Assembly (NCBI GenBank): GCA_020723365.1
Contig: DYJB01000099.1
Span: forward strand, 1-10,004
DNA: 10,004 bases
Source: Candidatus Aquidulcis sp.
GTDB lineage: Bacteria; Chloroflexota; Anaerolineae; Anaerolineales; E44-bin32
Direction of reading: 5' to 3'
In this document: piece after piece, positions 1-5,875 of the stretch
Layout: each line of letters begins with the position of its first letter
Numbering within the stretch: the first letter of the stretch is position 1
Notes under the pieces: model-generated
What the model was told of the DNA's origin: nothing
The model's database searches: none
What the model saw: only the letters and a program-made list of their open reading frames with translations
Made by a program: the position numbers and the translations under genes

Positions 1-97
1 CCGGGCGACCGCGCAGCTCGGACAGTCGCACATTGCGGCCGCGATCATCGGGCACATTGAAGTCCGGGGCCAGATCGCCGACTCGGGGCTTGGCCAC
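1..97 (-). CDS. Peroxiredoxin (AhpC/TSA, Bcp-like), N-terminal fragment with possible independent start
   Basis: A GTG at 97 has an AAGGAG Shine-Dalgarno 7 nt upstream, and the first residues (VAKPRVGDLAPDFNVPDD, then LSELRGRP) match the normal N-terminus of Bcp/AhpC-type peroxiredoxins, whose family consensus begins GDxAPDFxLPDxxG. These enzymes reduce hydroperoxides using a peroxidatic Cys about 40-50 residues in, which is outside the window. The frame is the same as that of the upstream PrsW protein and no stop separates them, so this may be a separate protein made by internal initiation, the C-terminal domain of a fusion, or both. A tRNA-Sec lies nearby and some peroxiredoxins are selenoproteins, so the missing active-site codon is worth reading. 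Confidence 0.6.
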   Translation of the reverse strand, partial: MAKPRVGDLAPDFNVPDDRGRNVRLSELRGRP

Positions 98-1369
98 TGC
101 AGGGCTCCTTTCGGTCGAGGCTTCGGCAGGCCGGGGAATGCTACCACGCGCAGGCGAAGCCTCGGGCGATGGCAGGCTCGGCATGCGGTTAGGCGTGAGG
201 CGGCTGAGCCGCCACGCGCCGAGCGGCAGCCCGACGAGCGCGACGAGGCTGAGGGCCGTGAGCAGGATCGGGCCGCTCTGCTCCGCAGCGAGAAACGCTG
301 CGGGCGCATCAGCCGTCCCCAGCAGCCCGTCGAGCTGCAGCAGCCCGACCCCAATGGCCGTGGCGTTCCACAGCCCGTGCATCCCGACCGCCGTGAGATA
401 GGCGAGGGCGAGACGGGGCCACCGGCCGTGGTGGACCACCTGGCTGATCCCCCAGCCGGTGAGCGCGGCGGTGAAGGCGTGCATCAAGGTGGCTCCCCCG
501 CGACCCACCATCGTCGTCAGCCAGGAGGGATCGGGCTGGGTGAGGAAGAGGGCCTCGAACAGGGCGTACCCGGCGCCGCCAATGGCGCCGCCCACGAAGG
601 CGGAGGCCGGGTCGAGGCGTCTGGCCATCAGCAGGACGGACAGGCTCTTGACCGCTTCCTCGATCAAGGGCACCAGCCCCGCCACAAAGGCAAACAGCGC
701 GGCGACCACCCACGGCTGGAGCAACAGCCGGATGGCGTTCTCCTCGATTGCCGGCGTCGAGAGCGGGCCCTGCTGCAGAAGGGGTTCGAGCAGGCGGACG
801 GCCTCCGGCGACGTCGCCAGGGCGGCCACCGTCACGGCCAGCACAGGAACGAGGGCCAGCACCTCCAGAGCCATCGCCAGCGGGGGCATGCCCCATAGCC
901 CGGTGAGGAATTGGCCCCAGGCGCGGCGCGGCGTGACCTTCGGCCCAGGCACGCGCACGATGAGGACCGCCACCGCTACAGGCAGCACGGCCGTAGCGAT
1001 GTGCACCGGGATGGCAATCACCGTCAGGTTGGGGCGGGCCAGCAGCCAGGTCCCGGCGATAAGGGCGGCCGGGAACAGCAGCGCTACGCCAAACCATCGG
1101 AGTGCGGGCCTCGAAGCCGCTGCTGCCGGTCTGCCCAGGAGCGCCCGAGCGCCGAGCCAGATCGCCGGGAATCCGCATGCGGACATGACGGCCATCGCAC
1201 CGGAGGCCCACGCGCCCAGGGTGGCGGCCTGGGTATCTCCCTGAAGGAGGGAGAGAACGGTCACCAAGAGGGTGCCGACGGCGGCCGACAGGCTCATCCC
1301 TGAGCCGGCCAGCCCGACAACGAACAGCAGCAGGTCGATGCGGCGATTGCGCCGCGCTGCGTCGTTCAC
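1..1369 (-). CDS. PrsW-family intramembrane protease, reading in frame into a peroxiredoxin domain (partial, runs off left edge)
   Basis: The frame opens with GTG at 1369, overlapping the upstream stop as GTGA, so translation is probably coupled. The first ~390 residues are a polytopic membrane protein with about eight hydrophobic stretches. PrsW/CPBP-like metal-site motifs are visible: LIEEAVKS (E237, E238, K241), GYALFEA (E272), LMHAFTAALTG (H297) and GMHGLWNAT (H331). PrsW proteases cleave membrane proteins such as anti-sigma factors within the bilayer; the substrate here is unknown. After the last membrane segment a Pro/Ser/Ala-rich linker (about 396-424) leads, with no stop, into AKPRVGDLAPDFNVPDDRGR, the start of an AhpC/TSA (Bcp-like) peroxiredoxin. 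The peroxidatic cysteine lies beyond the window. Either this is a genuine fusion or the peroxiredoxin mainly initiates at an internal GTG (97). PrsW identity is well supported; the fusion is open. Confidence 0.8.
   Translation of the reverse strand, partial: MNDAARRNRRIDLLLFVVGLAGSGMSLSAAVGTLLVTVLSLLQGDTQAATLGAWASGAMAVMSACGFPAIWLGARALLGRPAAAASRPALRWFGVALLFPAALIAGTWLLARPNLTVIAIPVHIATAVLPVAVAVLIVRVPGPKVTPRRAWGQFLTGLWGMPPLAMALEVLALVPVLAVTVAALATSPEAVRLLEPLLQQGPLSTPAIEENAIRLLLQPWVVAALFAFVAGLVPLIEEAVKSLSVLLMARRLDPASAFVGGAIGGAGYALFEALFLTQPDPSWLTTMVGRGGATLMHAFTAALTGWGISQVVHHGRWPRLALAYLTAVGMHGLWNATAIGVGLLQLDGLLGTADAPAAFLAAEQSGPILLTALSLVALVGLPLGAWRLSRLTPNRMPSLPSPEASPARGSIPRPAEASTERSPAVAKPRVGDLAPDFNVPDDRGRNVRLSELRGRP
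95..111 (-). promoter_or_regulatory. Internal ribosome binding site and GTG start for the peroxiredoxin
   Basis: AAGGAG at 110-105 (minus strand) lies 7 nt before GTG at 97-95, inside the open frame of the PrsW protein. A near-consensus site with ideal spacing, exactly at the family's usual N-terminus, argues that the peroxiredoxin can be translated on its own. Confidence 0.6.
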
Positions 1370-2649
1370 CGGGCCTCGATCACCACATCCAGGATCACCG
1401 CCTCCGCGTCGAGGAGCAGATCGGTGAGCGGGTCGCGCGCCGTCAGGGCTTCGAGGCGATCGAGTCCGGAGGTGACTGCGCCCAGGACAGTACGGGTCGA
1501 GTCGAACAAGGGCAGGGAGGTCAGCCCGATGAAGAAGCGGCTGCCGAGCGTTGCCGGATCGTCGCTGGCGATGCCGACGACGCCTGCCCGGTTGAAGGTA
1601 CGCGCCGGCGAGCCCTCCAGTTCATAGGTATAGCCCGGGGTTCCGAAACCCGTCCCCGTCGGGTCCCCGGCCTCGAGGTATTGTCCGCGGACGACGCGGT
1701 AGACCGGCGTGCCGTCAAACCAGTCGTTCTGTGCCAGGAAGATGAAGCTGTTGACGGCCAGCGGCGCGGTGTCCTCGAACAGATCGAGGGTGATCTCGCC
1801 GATGTTCAACCGCAGCCGCGCCTGGTAGTCGGTGCCGGGCTCCAGCGTGAACGGGGGGTACGCGTCGAATTGGCGCCCCGCCAGCAGCGTCAGGCGGACG
1901 TTGGCCTCGAGGTTCTCCAGCGTCGGCGGAAAGAGCATCAGGTCGCGGTTGAAGAACAGGAACGGCGCGCCGGGGATGCCTTCCGCCACGGCCCGGTTGT
2001 AGGCATCGGCGACGAAGGGCTCGTAGCGGCGTGTAGCCAGGTCATCCGCCAACTGGACACCGTCGAGCCCGGCGGCCTGCGCCGCGCCCGGGAGCCACGT
2101 GGTGAACTCGTCGGGTGTGAGACCCGCCCACTCGCCGCGACGCGAGTAGAGCAGATCATGCATCTTCCAGAACTGGCCTCGGGTCCCGGCCGAGGCCACC
2201 GCTTGCGTCGCGAGCGAGGTCTTGTCGTAGAGCGTGAGGAGCGGGAAGGGCCGGAAGACGAGTCGGATGTCATCGGGGTGGAGCTGCTGCAGGCGAGCCA
2301 GGACGGCATCGAGGTCCGCGCACGTGGCGCATTGGTAGTCCGAGTACACCAGGAGCGTGATCGCTGCGCCGGCCGGGCCGCGCATCCAATCGGCGTCGCT
2401 TATGGGGGCGATGGGCGCCAGGGTGGGAACCACGGTTCCCGCAAGGGCCACGGTATCGGTCAAAGTGGGGGAGGCGGATGCCGACACGGGATTGAGGGCG
2501 ATGGGCGTCCAGGCCGGAGCCGTCGGGGCGATGTGCGCGGACGCCTGCGCACACCCGGCCAAGACCAGACCGGCAGCGACAAGCGCCGCCCACACACGCG
2601 GCCGGACGCTCCGGGGCCCGCCAGAGAGCCCGGCGATCGAAGTCCTCAT
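1366..2649 (-). CDS. Lipoprotein fusing a DsbA-like thioredoxin domain to a cyclophilin-type PPIase domain
   Basis: Predicted 427 aa from ATG at 2649. This start gives a short charged N-terminus, a hydrophobic stretch and a lipobox LAGC with the lipidated Cys at 33; longer starts upstream would place extra residues before the signal and cross the likely promoter. A Ser/Thr/Pro/Ala-rich linker leads to a thioredoxin_4/DsbA-like domain (about 85-260) with the redox motif CATC (C107, C110) and a cis-Pro candidate in GIPGAPFLFF. A cyclophilin domain follows (about 278-425), recognised by VYRVVRGQYLEAGDPTGTG and SRFFIGL. The Arg equivalent to CypA Arg55 is kept (R318), but the usual Gln63 is Glu and His126 appears to be Arg, so isomerase activity may be weak. 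The likely role is oxidative folding and proline isomerisation of exported proteins at the outer face of the membrane. It is the first gene of the operon with PrsW. Confidence 0.88.
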   Translation of the reverse strand: MRTSIAGLSGGPRSVRPRVWAALVAAGLVLAGCAQASAHIAPTAPAWTPIALNPVSASASPTLTDTVALAGTVVPTLAPIAPISDADWMRGPAGAAITLLVYSDYQCATCADLDAVLARLQQLHPDDIRLVFRPFPLLTLYDKTSLATQAVASAGTRGQFWKMHDLLYSRRGEWAGLTPDEFTTWLPGAAQAAGLDGVQLADDLATRRYEPFVADAYNRAVAEGIPGAPFLFFNRDLMLFPPTLENLEANVRLTLLAGRQFDAYPPFTLEPGTDYQARLRLNIGEITLDLFEDTAPLAVNSFIFLAQNDWFDGTPVYRVVRGQYLEAGDPTGTGFGTPGYTYELEGSPARTFNRAGVVGIASDDPATLGSRFFIGLTSLPLFDSTRTVLGAVTSGLDRLEALTARDPLTDLLLDAEAVILDVVIEAR

Positions 2650-2677
2650 CGGCTGCCGTGTTCGGTCATGGAATCCC

Positions 2678-2683
2678 ATTGTA
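2678..2683 (-). promoter_or_regulatory. Candidate -10 box for the DsbA-cyclophilin/PrsW operon
   Basis: TACAAT on the minus strand (2683-2678) would start transcription near 2671, about 22 nt before the chosen ATG at 2649. No convincing -35 box is seen at normal spacing. The same TACAAT hexamer occurs in the promoter candidate at 6680-6685. Confidence 0.4.
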
Positions 2684-2714
2684 CCCGCGTGACCGCGCCC
2701 CGCCCGTGGTTCCC

Positions 2715-2743
2715 TTGTCACCCCTCAGGCGGTAGGGTATGCT
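2715..2743 (+). promoter_or_regulatory. Promoter of the selenocysteine tRNA
   Basis: A -35 box TTGTCA (2715-2720) and a -10 box TATGCT (2738-2743) are separated by exactly 17 bases. The predicted start (~2750) falls at the first base of the tRNA (2751). The position strongly supports function. The -35 box lies about 65 bases upstream of the divergent lipoprotein start. Confidence 0.65.
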
Positions 2744-2750
2744 TGCCCGC

Positions 2751-2844
2751 GGGGGTGGTTGGGTCCCGGTGGGCTCCCCGGTCTTCAAAACCGGCGGCGG
2801 GCCGTTCAGCGGGCCGCGGTGGGTTCGACTCCCATCCACTCCCG
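2751..2844 (+). tRNA. selC: tRNA-Sec, anticodon UCA
   Basis: The 94-nt sequence folds as a bacterial selenocysteine tRNA. It has an 8-bp acceptor stem (2751-2758 with 2836-2843), a 6-bp D stem (2761-2766 with 2771-2776) with only a 4-nt loop, and an anticodon stem 2778-2782/2790-2794 with loop CTTCAAA, giving anticodon TCA (2785-2787). It also has a long variable arm (2797-2804/2810-2817, with one G-G mismatch) and a 5-bp T stem with loop TTCGACT (2824-2830). The discriminator is G (2844). The 8/5 acceptor/T-stem arrangement and extended D stem distinguish tRNA-Sec from tRNA-Ser. CCA is not fully encoded (CCT follows). It decodes UGA with SelB and a SECIS, after SelA charging using selenophosphate from SelD; none of those genes is in the window. 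Confidence 0.93.
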
Positions 2845-2867
2845 CCTTTCATTCCTGGTGGTGGCGC

Positions 2868-4049
2868 ATGCTTGCGACTGAGCTGACCCTCGCCGAGCGA
2901 TTGTTACCGGCCGTGCGCGGCGTGATGCAGGTCACCGACTACTCGCCGGGCGGGACGGGACTGCCCTATCAGGCGCGCTATCGCGGCCGGCTGGTGCTCG
3001 AATCGCAGGCCGCTTACGATCGCCTGGCGCCGGCCTTCATGGCGGAAGGCATGACCCTGTACTTCCGCCGCGAGGGCGACGAGCACGTCGTCCTGGCGGT
3101 GCCGCGCCCGGCCCGCCGCCCACCCGGCAACCCGCGTGCCAACCTGCTGCTATTCATCCTGACCATCCTGAGCGTCCTGCTGGCGGGCGAGCTGTACGAC
3201 TACGCGGGTCCGCTGACGGTGCGGGGCTTGATCGCCAACTTGCCGCGTGGGCTCCCGTTCGCCATCAGCCTGCTGGCCATCCTGACGGCGCACGAGTTCG
3301 GCCACTACCTGGTGGCGCGCTATCACAAGACCGAAGTGACGCTGCCGTTCTTCATCCCCTTCCCGGGGAGCGTCTTCGGCACGATGGGCGCCTTCATCCA
3401 GATGAAGGAGCCGCCGCGCAACCGGCGCACGATGGCCGATATCGCCCTGGCCGGCCCGCTGGCGGGTCTGCTCGTCGCGGTCCCGGTCCTGCTGATCGGC
3501 TTGGCGATCTCACCGGTCGAACGGCTTCCGCTGGCCCCACAGGCCGGGATGGTGCTGGAAGGCAACTCGATCCTCTACCTGCTGGCAAAGTGGGTCGTCA
3601 AAGGCGAGCTGCTCCCGGCGCCCGACTCCTACGAGGGAATCGCACCGGCGCTGTACTGGCTCCGCTATGTGCTGACGGGATTGCCGGCGCCCTTCGGAGG
3701 CCGGGATGTGATCCTCAGTCCGGTGGCATGGGCAGGCTGGGCCGGCTTGCTCGTGACGGCGCTCAACCTGATCCCGGCGGGGCAGCTCGATGGCGGGCAT
3801 CTCATGTACGTCCTGCTCGGCGCTCGCGTGCGCCGGTTGTGGCCGTTTCTGGTCGGCGCCCTGGCGCTGATGGGGTTCCTCTGGCAGGGCTGGTGGCTGT
3901 GGGCGGCGCTGCTCTTTGTCCTCGGGCGGGTGCACGCCGAACCCCTCGACGAGATCACGCCCCTGGATCCCCGCCGGAAGTTGCTGGCATTCCTGGGGCT
4001 GTTGATCTTCATCCTCGTCTTCATGCCCGTTCCTCTCAAGACCTTCTGA
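2868..4049 (+). CDS. Site-2 protease family (M50) intramembrane zinc metalloprotease, EGY-like
   Basis: Predicted 393 aa. ATG at 2868 is chosen because any in-frame extension upstream runs into the tRNA-Sec gene; only a weak GGTGGTGG purine stretch precedes it. Residues 1-85 form a soluble N-terminal domain. About six membrane segments follow (near 92-107, 131-150, 192-216, 282-305, 322-355 and 370-388). The zinc motif HEFGH is at 142-146 in LTAHEFGHYLVA. The third ligand motif is NLIPAGQLDGGH with Asp308, typical of the S2P subgroup that includes plant EGY1 and bacterial relatives. S2P proteases cut transmembrane substrates, often anti-sigma factors or membrane-bound regulators; the target is not evident here. 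It begins 23 nt after the tRNA, so both may share one primary transcript from the tRNA promoter. Confidence 0.9.
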   Translation: MLATELTLAERLLPAVRGVMQVTDYSPGGTGLPYQARYRGRLVLESQAAYDRLAPAFMAEGMTLYFRREGDEHVVLAVPRPARRPPGNPRANLLLFILTILSVLLAGELYDYAGPLTVRGLIANLPRGLPFAISLLAILTAHEFGHYLVARYHKTEVTLPFFIPFPGSVFGTMGAFIQMKEPPRNRRTMADIALAGPLAGLLVAVPVLLIGLAISPVERLPLAPQAGMVLEGNSILYLLAKWVVKGELLPAPDSYEGIAPALYWLRYVLTGLPAPFGGRDVILSPVAWAGWAGLLVTALNLIPAGQLDGGHLMYVLLGARVRRLWPFLVGALALMGFLWQGWWLWAALLFVLGRVHAEPLDEITPLDPRRKLLAFLGLLIFILVFMPVPLKTF

Positions 4050-4776
4050 TGCGCCTGCGGCTCGATGGTGCGCAGCCGGATACCCGCGGCGACTGACGCC
4101 TCGCGCCCGCAGGCTTGCGCGGAGAGTGGGCGGCGGTCCGTCCGCCAGGTAGGCCACGCGTAGAGTCCGCCGAGCAGCGAAATCGCGTGAAGGCATGATG
4201 GGCACCGGATGCGATCCGACCCTGACCGCCGGCGCAGCCCTTGCCGGCATCTCGGCCGCGCACCAGATCGACGCATGTGGGATGCACCGGCCGAGTTCCG
4301 TCTGCCGGAAGGCACAACGGAGGTGCTGTCCCTGGCACGATGCAGGGAGCGTCGGGCGGCTGGTGCAGGCGGCACGGGATACATCGGGGCGGAACCCTCG
4401 GGCCGGCGATCGGCGGGGGATTGATGCTTGCCGCCGAGATTCGCACACGCGGCGGGGTGATCCGGACGGCTTGTGCCCCTCGAGGCGGAGCACCATCGGT
4501 TCGATCGCCAGATGAGGTGACGCCTGCCTAGCTGATGAGGTCCTTCACCGCGCGTCTGCGGCTCCGGGTGCAGGGAGCCAGGGAGGAGGCACGGCATGGC
4601 TAGCGCGCCCCGTCACCTGCGCGACCAAGCGACATCGGCGGCGGCGATCACACATCCCAAGTTGGGCGAGAGGCTGCACCAGGAGCAGGTCGGAAGGGCG
4701 AGCGGCAGGCAGGTTGAGAGGGCGAGGGGGAGCTGAAGCTGTCGGCGGTGTACGGGGGATGAGGCTGGGGGCTGCT
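4050..4776. other. Long stretch without a recognisable gene
   Basis: About 730 bases lie between the convergent 3' ends of the site-2 protease and the CarD-like gene. All open frames here translate to Arg/Pro/Gly/Ala-rich sequence without domains, and none has a convincing ribosome binding site. I looked for RNase P, SRP and tmRNA signature sequences and saw none. The part near 4680-4740 is strongly purine-rich on the plus strand and contains a small tandem repeat. Weak hairpins occur just after the protease stop (CGGCT/AGCCG near 4055-4080) and at 4132-4146 (GGCGG/CCGCC), without T tracts. It may hold a decayed gene or an unrecognised RNA. Confidence 0.5.
4686..4726 (+). repeat. Two imperfect copies of a 24-base tandem repeat
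   Basis: CAGGTCGGAAGGGCGAG (4686-4702) and CAGGTTGAGAGGGCGAG (4710-4726) match at 14 of 17 bases with a period of 24. It lies in the purine-rich part of the gene-free stretch; no function is evident. Confidence 0.5.
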
Positions 4777-5292
4777 TCAGGCGGGGCCGTGCTCGAACGC
4801 CCGGCGGCCTTCCAGCAGCAAGGCCGAGATTTCCCGCGCCGCATCGTGGACGCTCAGCCCTTCGGCGGCCGCCCATTCCTCGTGCAGTGCTTCGCCGGCC
4901 AAGTGAAGCAGAGCCGCACTCGACTGGCAGAGAGGCTTGCTCCAGCCGTGGGCCGTCAGATCGCGCACCACCTCGCAGCGGACGCGCATTGTGCCGGTCT
5001 TGAGCCGGTCTGAGACTTCCAACTGCCGCTGGCGGTGGTCATCCGCCAGGCGCAGCGGGCGGCTCCGCAGCAGGGATCGGCAGCGGGCCAACTCTTCCTT
5101 GCCGGTCAGGCGGCGCAGGCCTCCGAGGGAGTCTGCGACCGGGACCCAGATCGTTCCCTTGACGAGGGCGATCTCGTAGTACATACGCGGCGTCCCGGCG
5201 TCAAAACGCCGGGACGCCAGCTTGACCACTCGGCCAACGCCGTGCTGGGGGTGAACCACCCGCTCGTCGACCGTGAAGGTCATTGTCGCCAC
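4777..5292 (-). CDS. CarD/CdnL-family RNA-polymerase-binding transcription regulator
   Basis: Predicted 171 aa, a usual length for CarD/CdnL proteins. The N-terminal ~65 residues match the CarD_CdnL_TRCF RNA-polymerase-interacting domain: FTVDERVVHPQHGVGRVVKL, then a YYEIAL strand and IWVPV. The remainder is Arg/Leu/Glu-rich and probably helical, as in the DNA-contacting C-terminal domain of CdnL. Family members bind the RNA polymerase beta subunit and stabilise open promoter complexes. The GTG start at 5292 overlaps the TAG stop of the RRM gene by one base (TAGTG), so coupled translation is likely; ATG at 5283, three codons later, is an alternative. No clear terminator was found after its stop. 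Family identification is good, the cellular targets unknown. Confidence 0.85.
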   Translation of the reverse strand: MATMTFTVDERVVHPQHGVGRVVKLASRRFDAGTPRMYYEIALVKGTIWVPVADSLGGLRRLTGKEELARCRSLLRSRPLRLADDHRQRQLEVSDRLKTGTMRVRCEVVRDLTAHGWSKPLCQSSAALLHLAGEALHEEWAAAEGLSVHDAAREISALLLEGRRAFEHGPA

Positions 5293-5642
5293 TAGCGCCG
5301 GTGCTTTCCGCCGCGCGAATCCCCGTAGCCGCCGCCGAAACCGCCGCCACCGCCGCCACGTGAACCACCGAAACCGCCGCCGCCACCACGCTCTTCGCGC
5401 GGGCGGGCCATGTTGACGGTCAGGTCGCGGCCGTTCAACTGCTTGCCGTGGAAAAGGCTGATGCCCTTCTGGGCTTCAGCCTGCGAGGCCATTTCGATGA
5501 AGGCGAAGCCCTTGGACTGCCCGGTGTCGCGATCCTTGATCAGCGCCACGGACGTCACCGTGCCGGCCTGCGCGAACATCGTGCGCAGCTCATCCTCGGT
5601 CGTCGAATACGTCAAGTTCCCCACGTACAGCTTCACATCCAT
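5292..5642 (-). CDS. Glycine-rich RRM RNA-binding protein
   Basis: Predicted 116 aa. ATG at 5642 is chosen because GGAGGAG lies 8 nt upstream and the RRM begins at residue 4; an in-frame start further upstream would only add unrelated residues. One RRM covers residues 4-80, with RNP2 LYVGNL (5-10) and RNP1 KGFAFIEM (44-51). The tail (85-116) is almost all Gly with Phe, Tyr, Ser and Arg, ending GGKHRR. This is the layout of the small Rbp proteins of cyanobacteria and other bacteria, several of which are cold-induced and thought to act on RNA structure or mRNA localisation. It is the first gene of a two-gene unit with the CarD-like regulator. A hairpin in its leader suggests control at the RNA level. 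Confidence 0.93.
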   Translation of the reverse strand: MDVKLYVGNLTYSTTEDELRTMFAQAGTVTSVALIKDRDTGQSKGFAFIEMASQAEAQKGISLFHGKQLNGRDLTVNMARPREERGGGGGFGGSRGGGGGGFGGGYGDSRGGKHRR

Positions 5643-5680
5643 GCGTTGCGCTCCTCCGAAGTCCGGCCGATACAAACAAC

Positions 5681-5709
5681 GCCGTCGCTCCCATAGGGGG
5701 TCTGACGGC
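5681..5709 (-). promoter_or_regulatory. Hairpin followed by a T-rich run in the RRM gene leader
   Basis: On the minus strand GCCGTC (5709-5704) pairs with GACGGC (5686-5681), with an inner CCC/GGG pairing, and is followed at once by GTTGTTTGTAT (5680-5670). This resembles a weak intrinsic terminator or a folding leader element about 38 nt before the start codon. It could serve as an attenuator or a cold-responsive leader. No ligand-binding consensus was recognised. Confidence 0.4.
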
Positions 5710-5746
5710 ATTGGATGCACGTTAAACCGGCTATACGATTGCCTCA

Positions 5747-5755
5747 ATACTACCA
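5747..5755 (-). promoter_or_regulatory. Candidate extended -10 promoter of the RRM-CarD operon
   Basis: TGGTAGTAT on the minus strand (5755-5747) fits TGn plus a four-of-six -10 hexamer. The start would be near 5740, giving a leader of about 98 nt that contains the hairpin at 5681-5709. No clear -35 box is seen. Confidence 0.35.
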
Positions 5756-5843
5756 CGGATCGATCCGGCAGCCGAACGCGTTCGCGGGGCGTTTCCGGCC
5801 GATCCGGCGACCTGGGGAGGGTGGCAGCGGGCGGCGCCGTCCA

Positions 5844-5852
5844 TGGTATCCT
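5844..5852 (+). promoter_or_regulatory. Candidate extended -10 promoter of the response-regulator gene
   Basis: TGGTATCCT (5844-5852) has a perfect TGn extension. It predicts a start near 5859, just before the Shine-Dalgarno GAGGTG (5863-5868) of the ATG at 5876. The same TGnTATCCT pattern precedes the aminomutase gene at 8510-8518. Confidence 0.45.
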
Positions 5853-5875
5853 CGGAAGCAGCGAGGTGGGGGTCG

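Noticed and set aside
309..1211. 300-codon minus-strand frame
   Set aside because: It is Arg/Pro/Gly-rich with no domain, and overlaps the PrsW coding frame, which shows hydrophobic segments and metal-site motifs.
2739..2867. N-terminal extension of the site-2 protease into the tRNA region
   Set aside because: The added residues are merely a translation of the tRNA-Sec; the family N-terminus begins at the ATG at 2868.
1681..2886. 401-codon plus-strand frame opposite the lipoprotein gene
   Set aside because: The composition is that of a high-GC shadow. The minus-strand frame carries clear DsbA and cyclophilin motifs, and this frame would run through the tRNA-Sec.
4195..4531. Small frames in the gene-free stretch
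   Set aside because: They have mixed Arg/Cys/Ser-rich sequence, overlap each other on both strands and lack ribosome binding sites or recognisable motifs.
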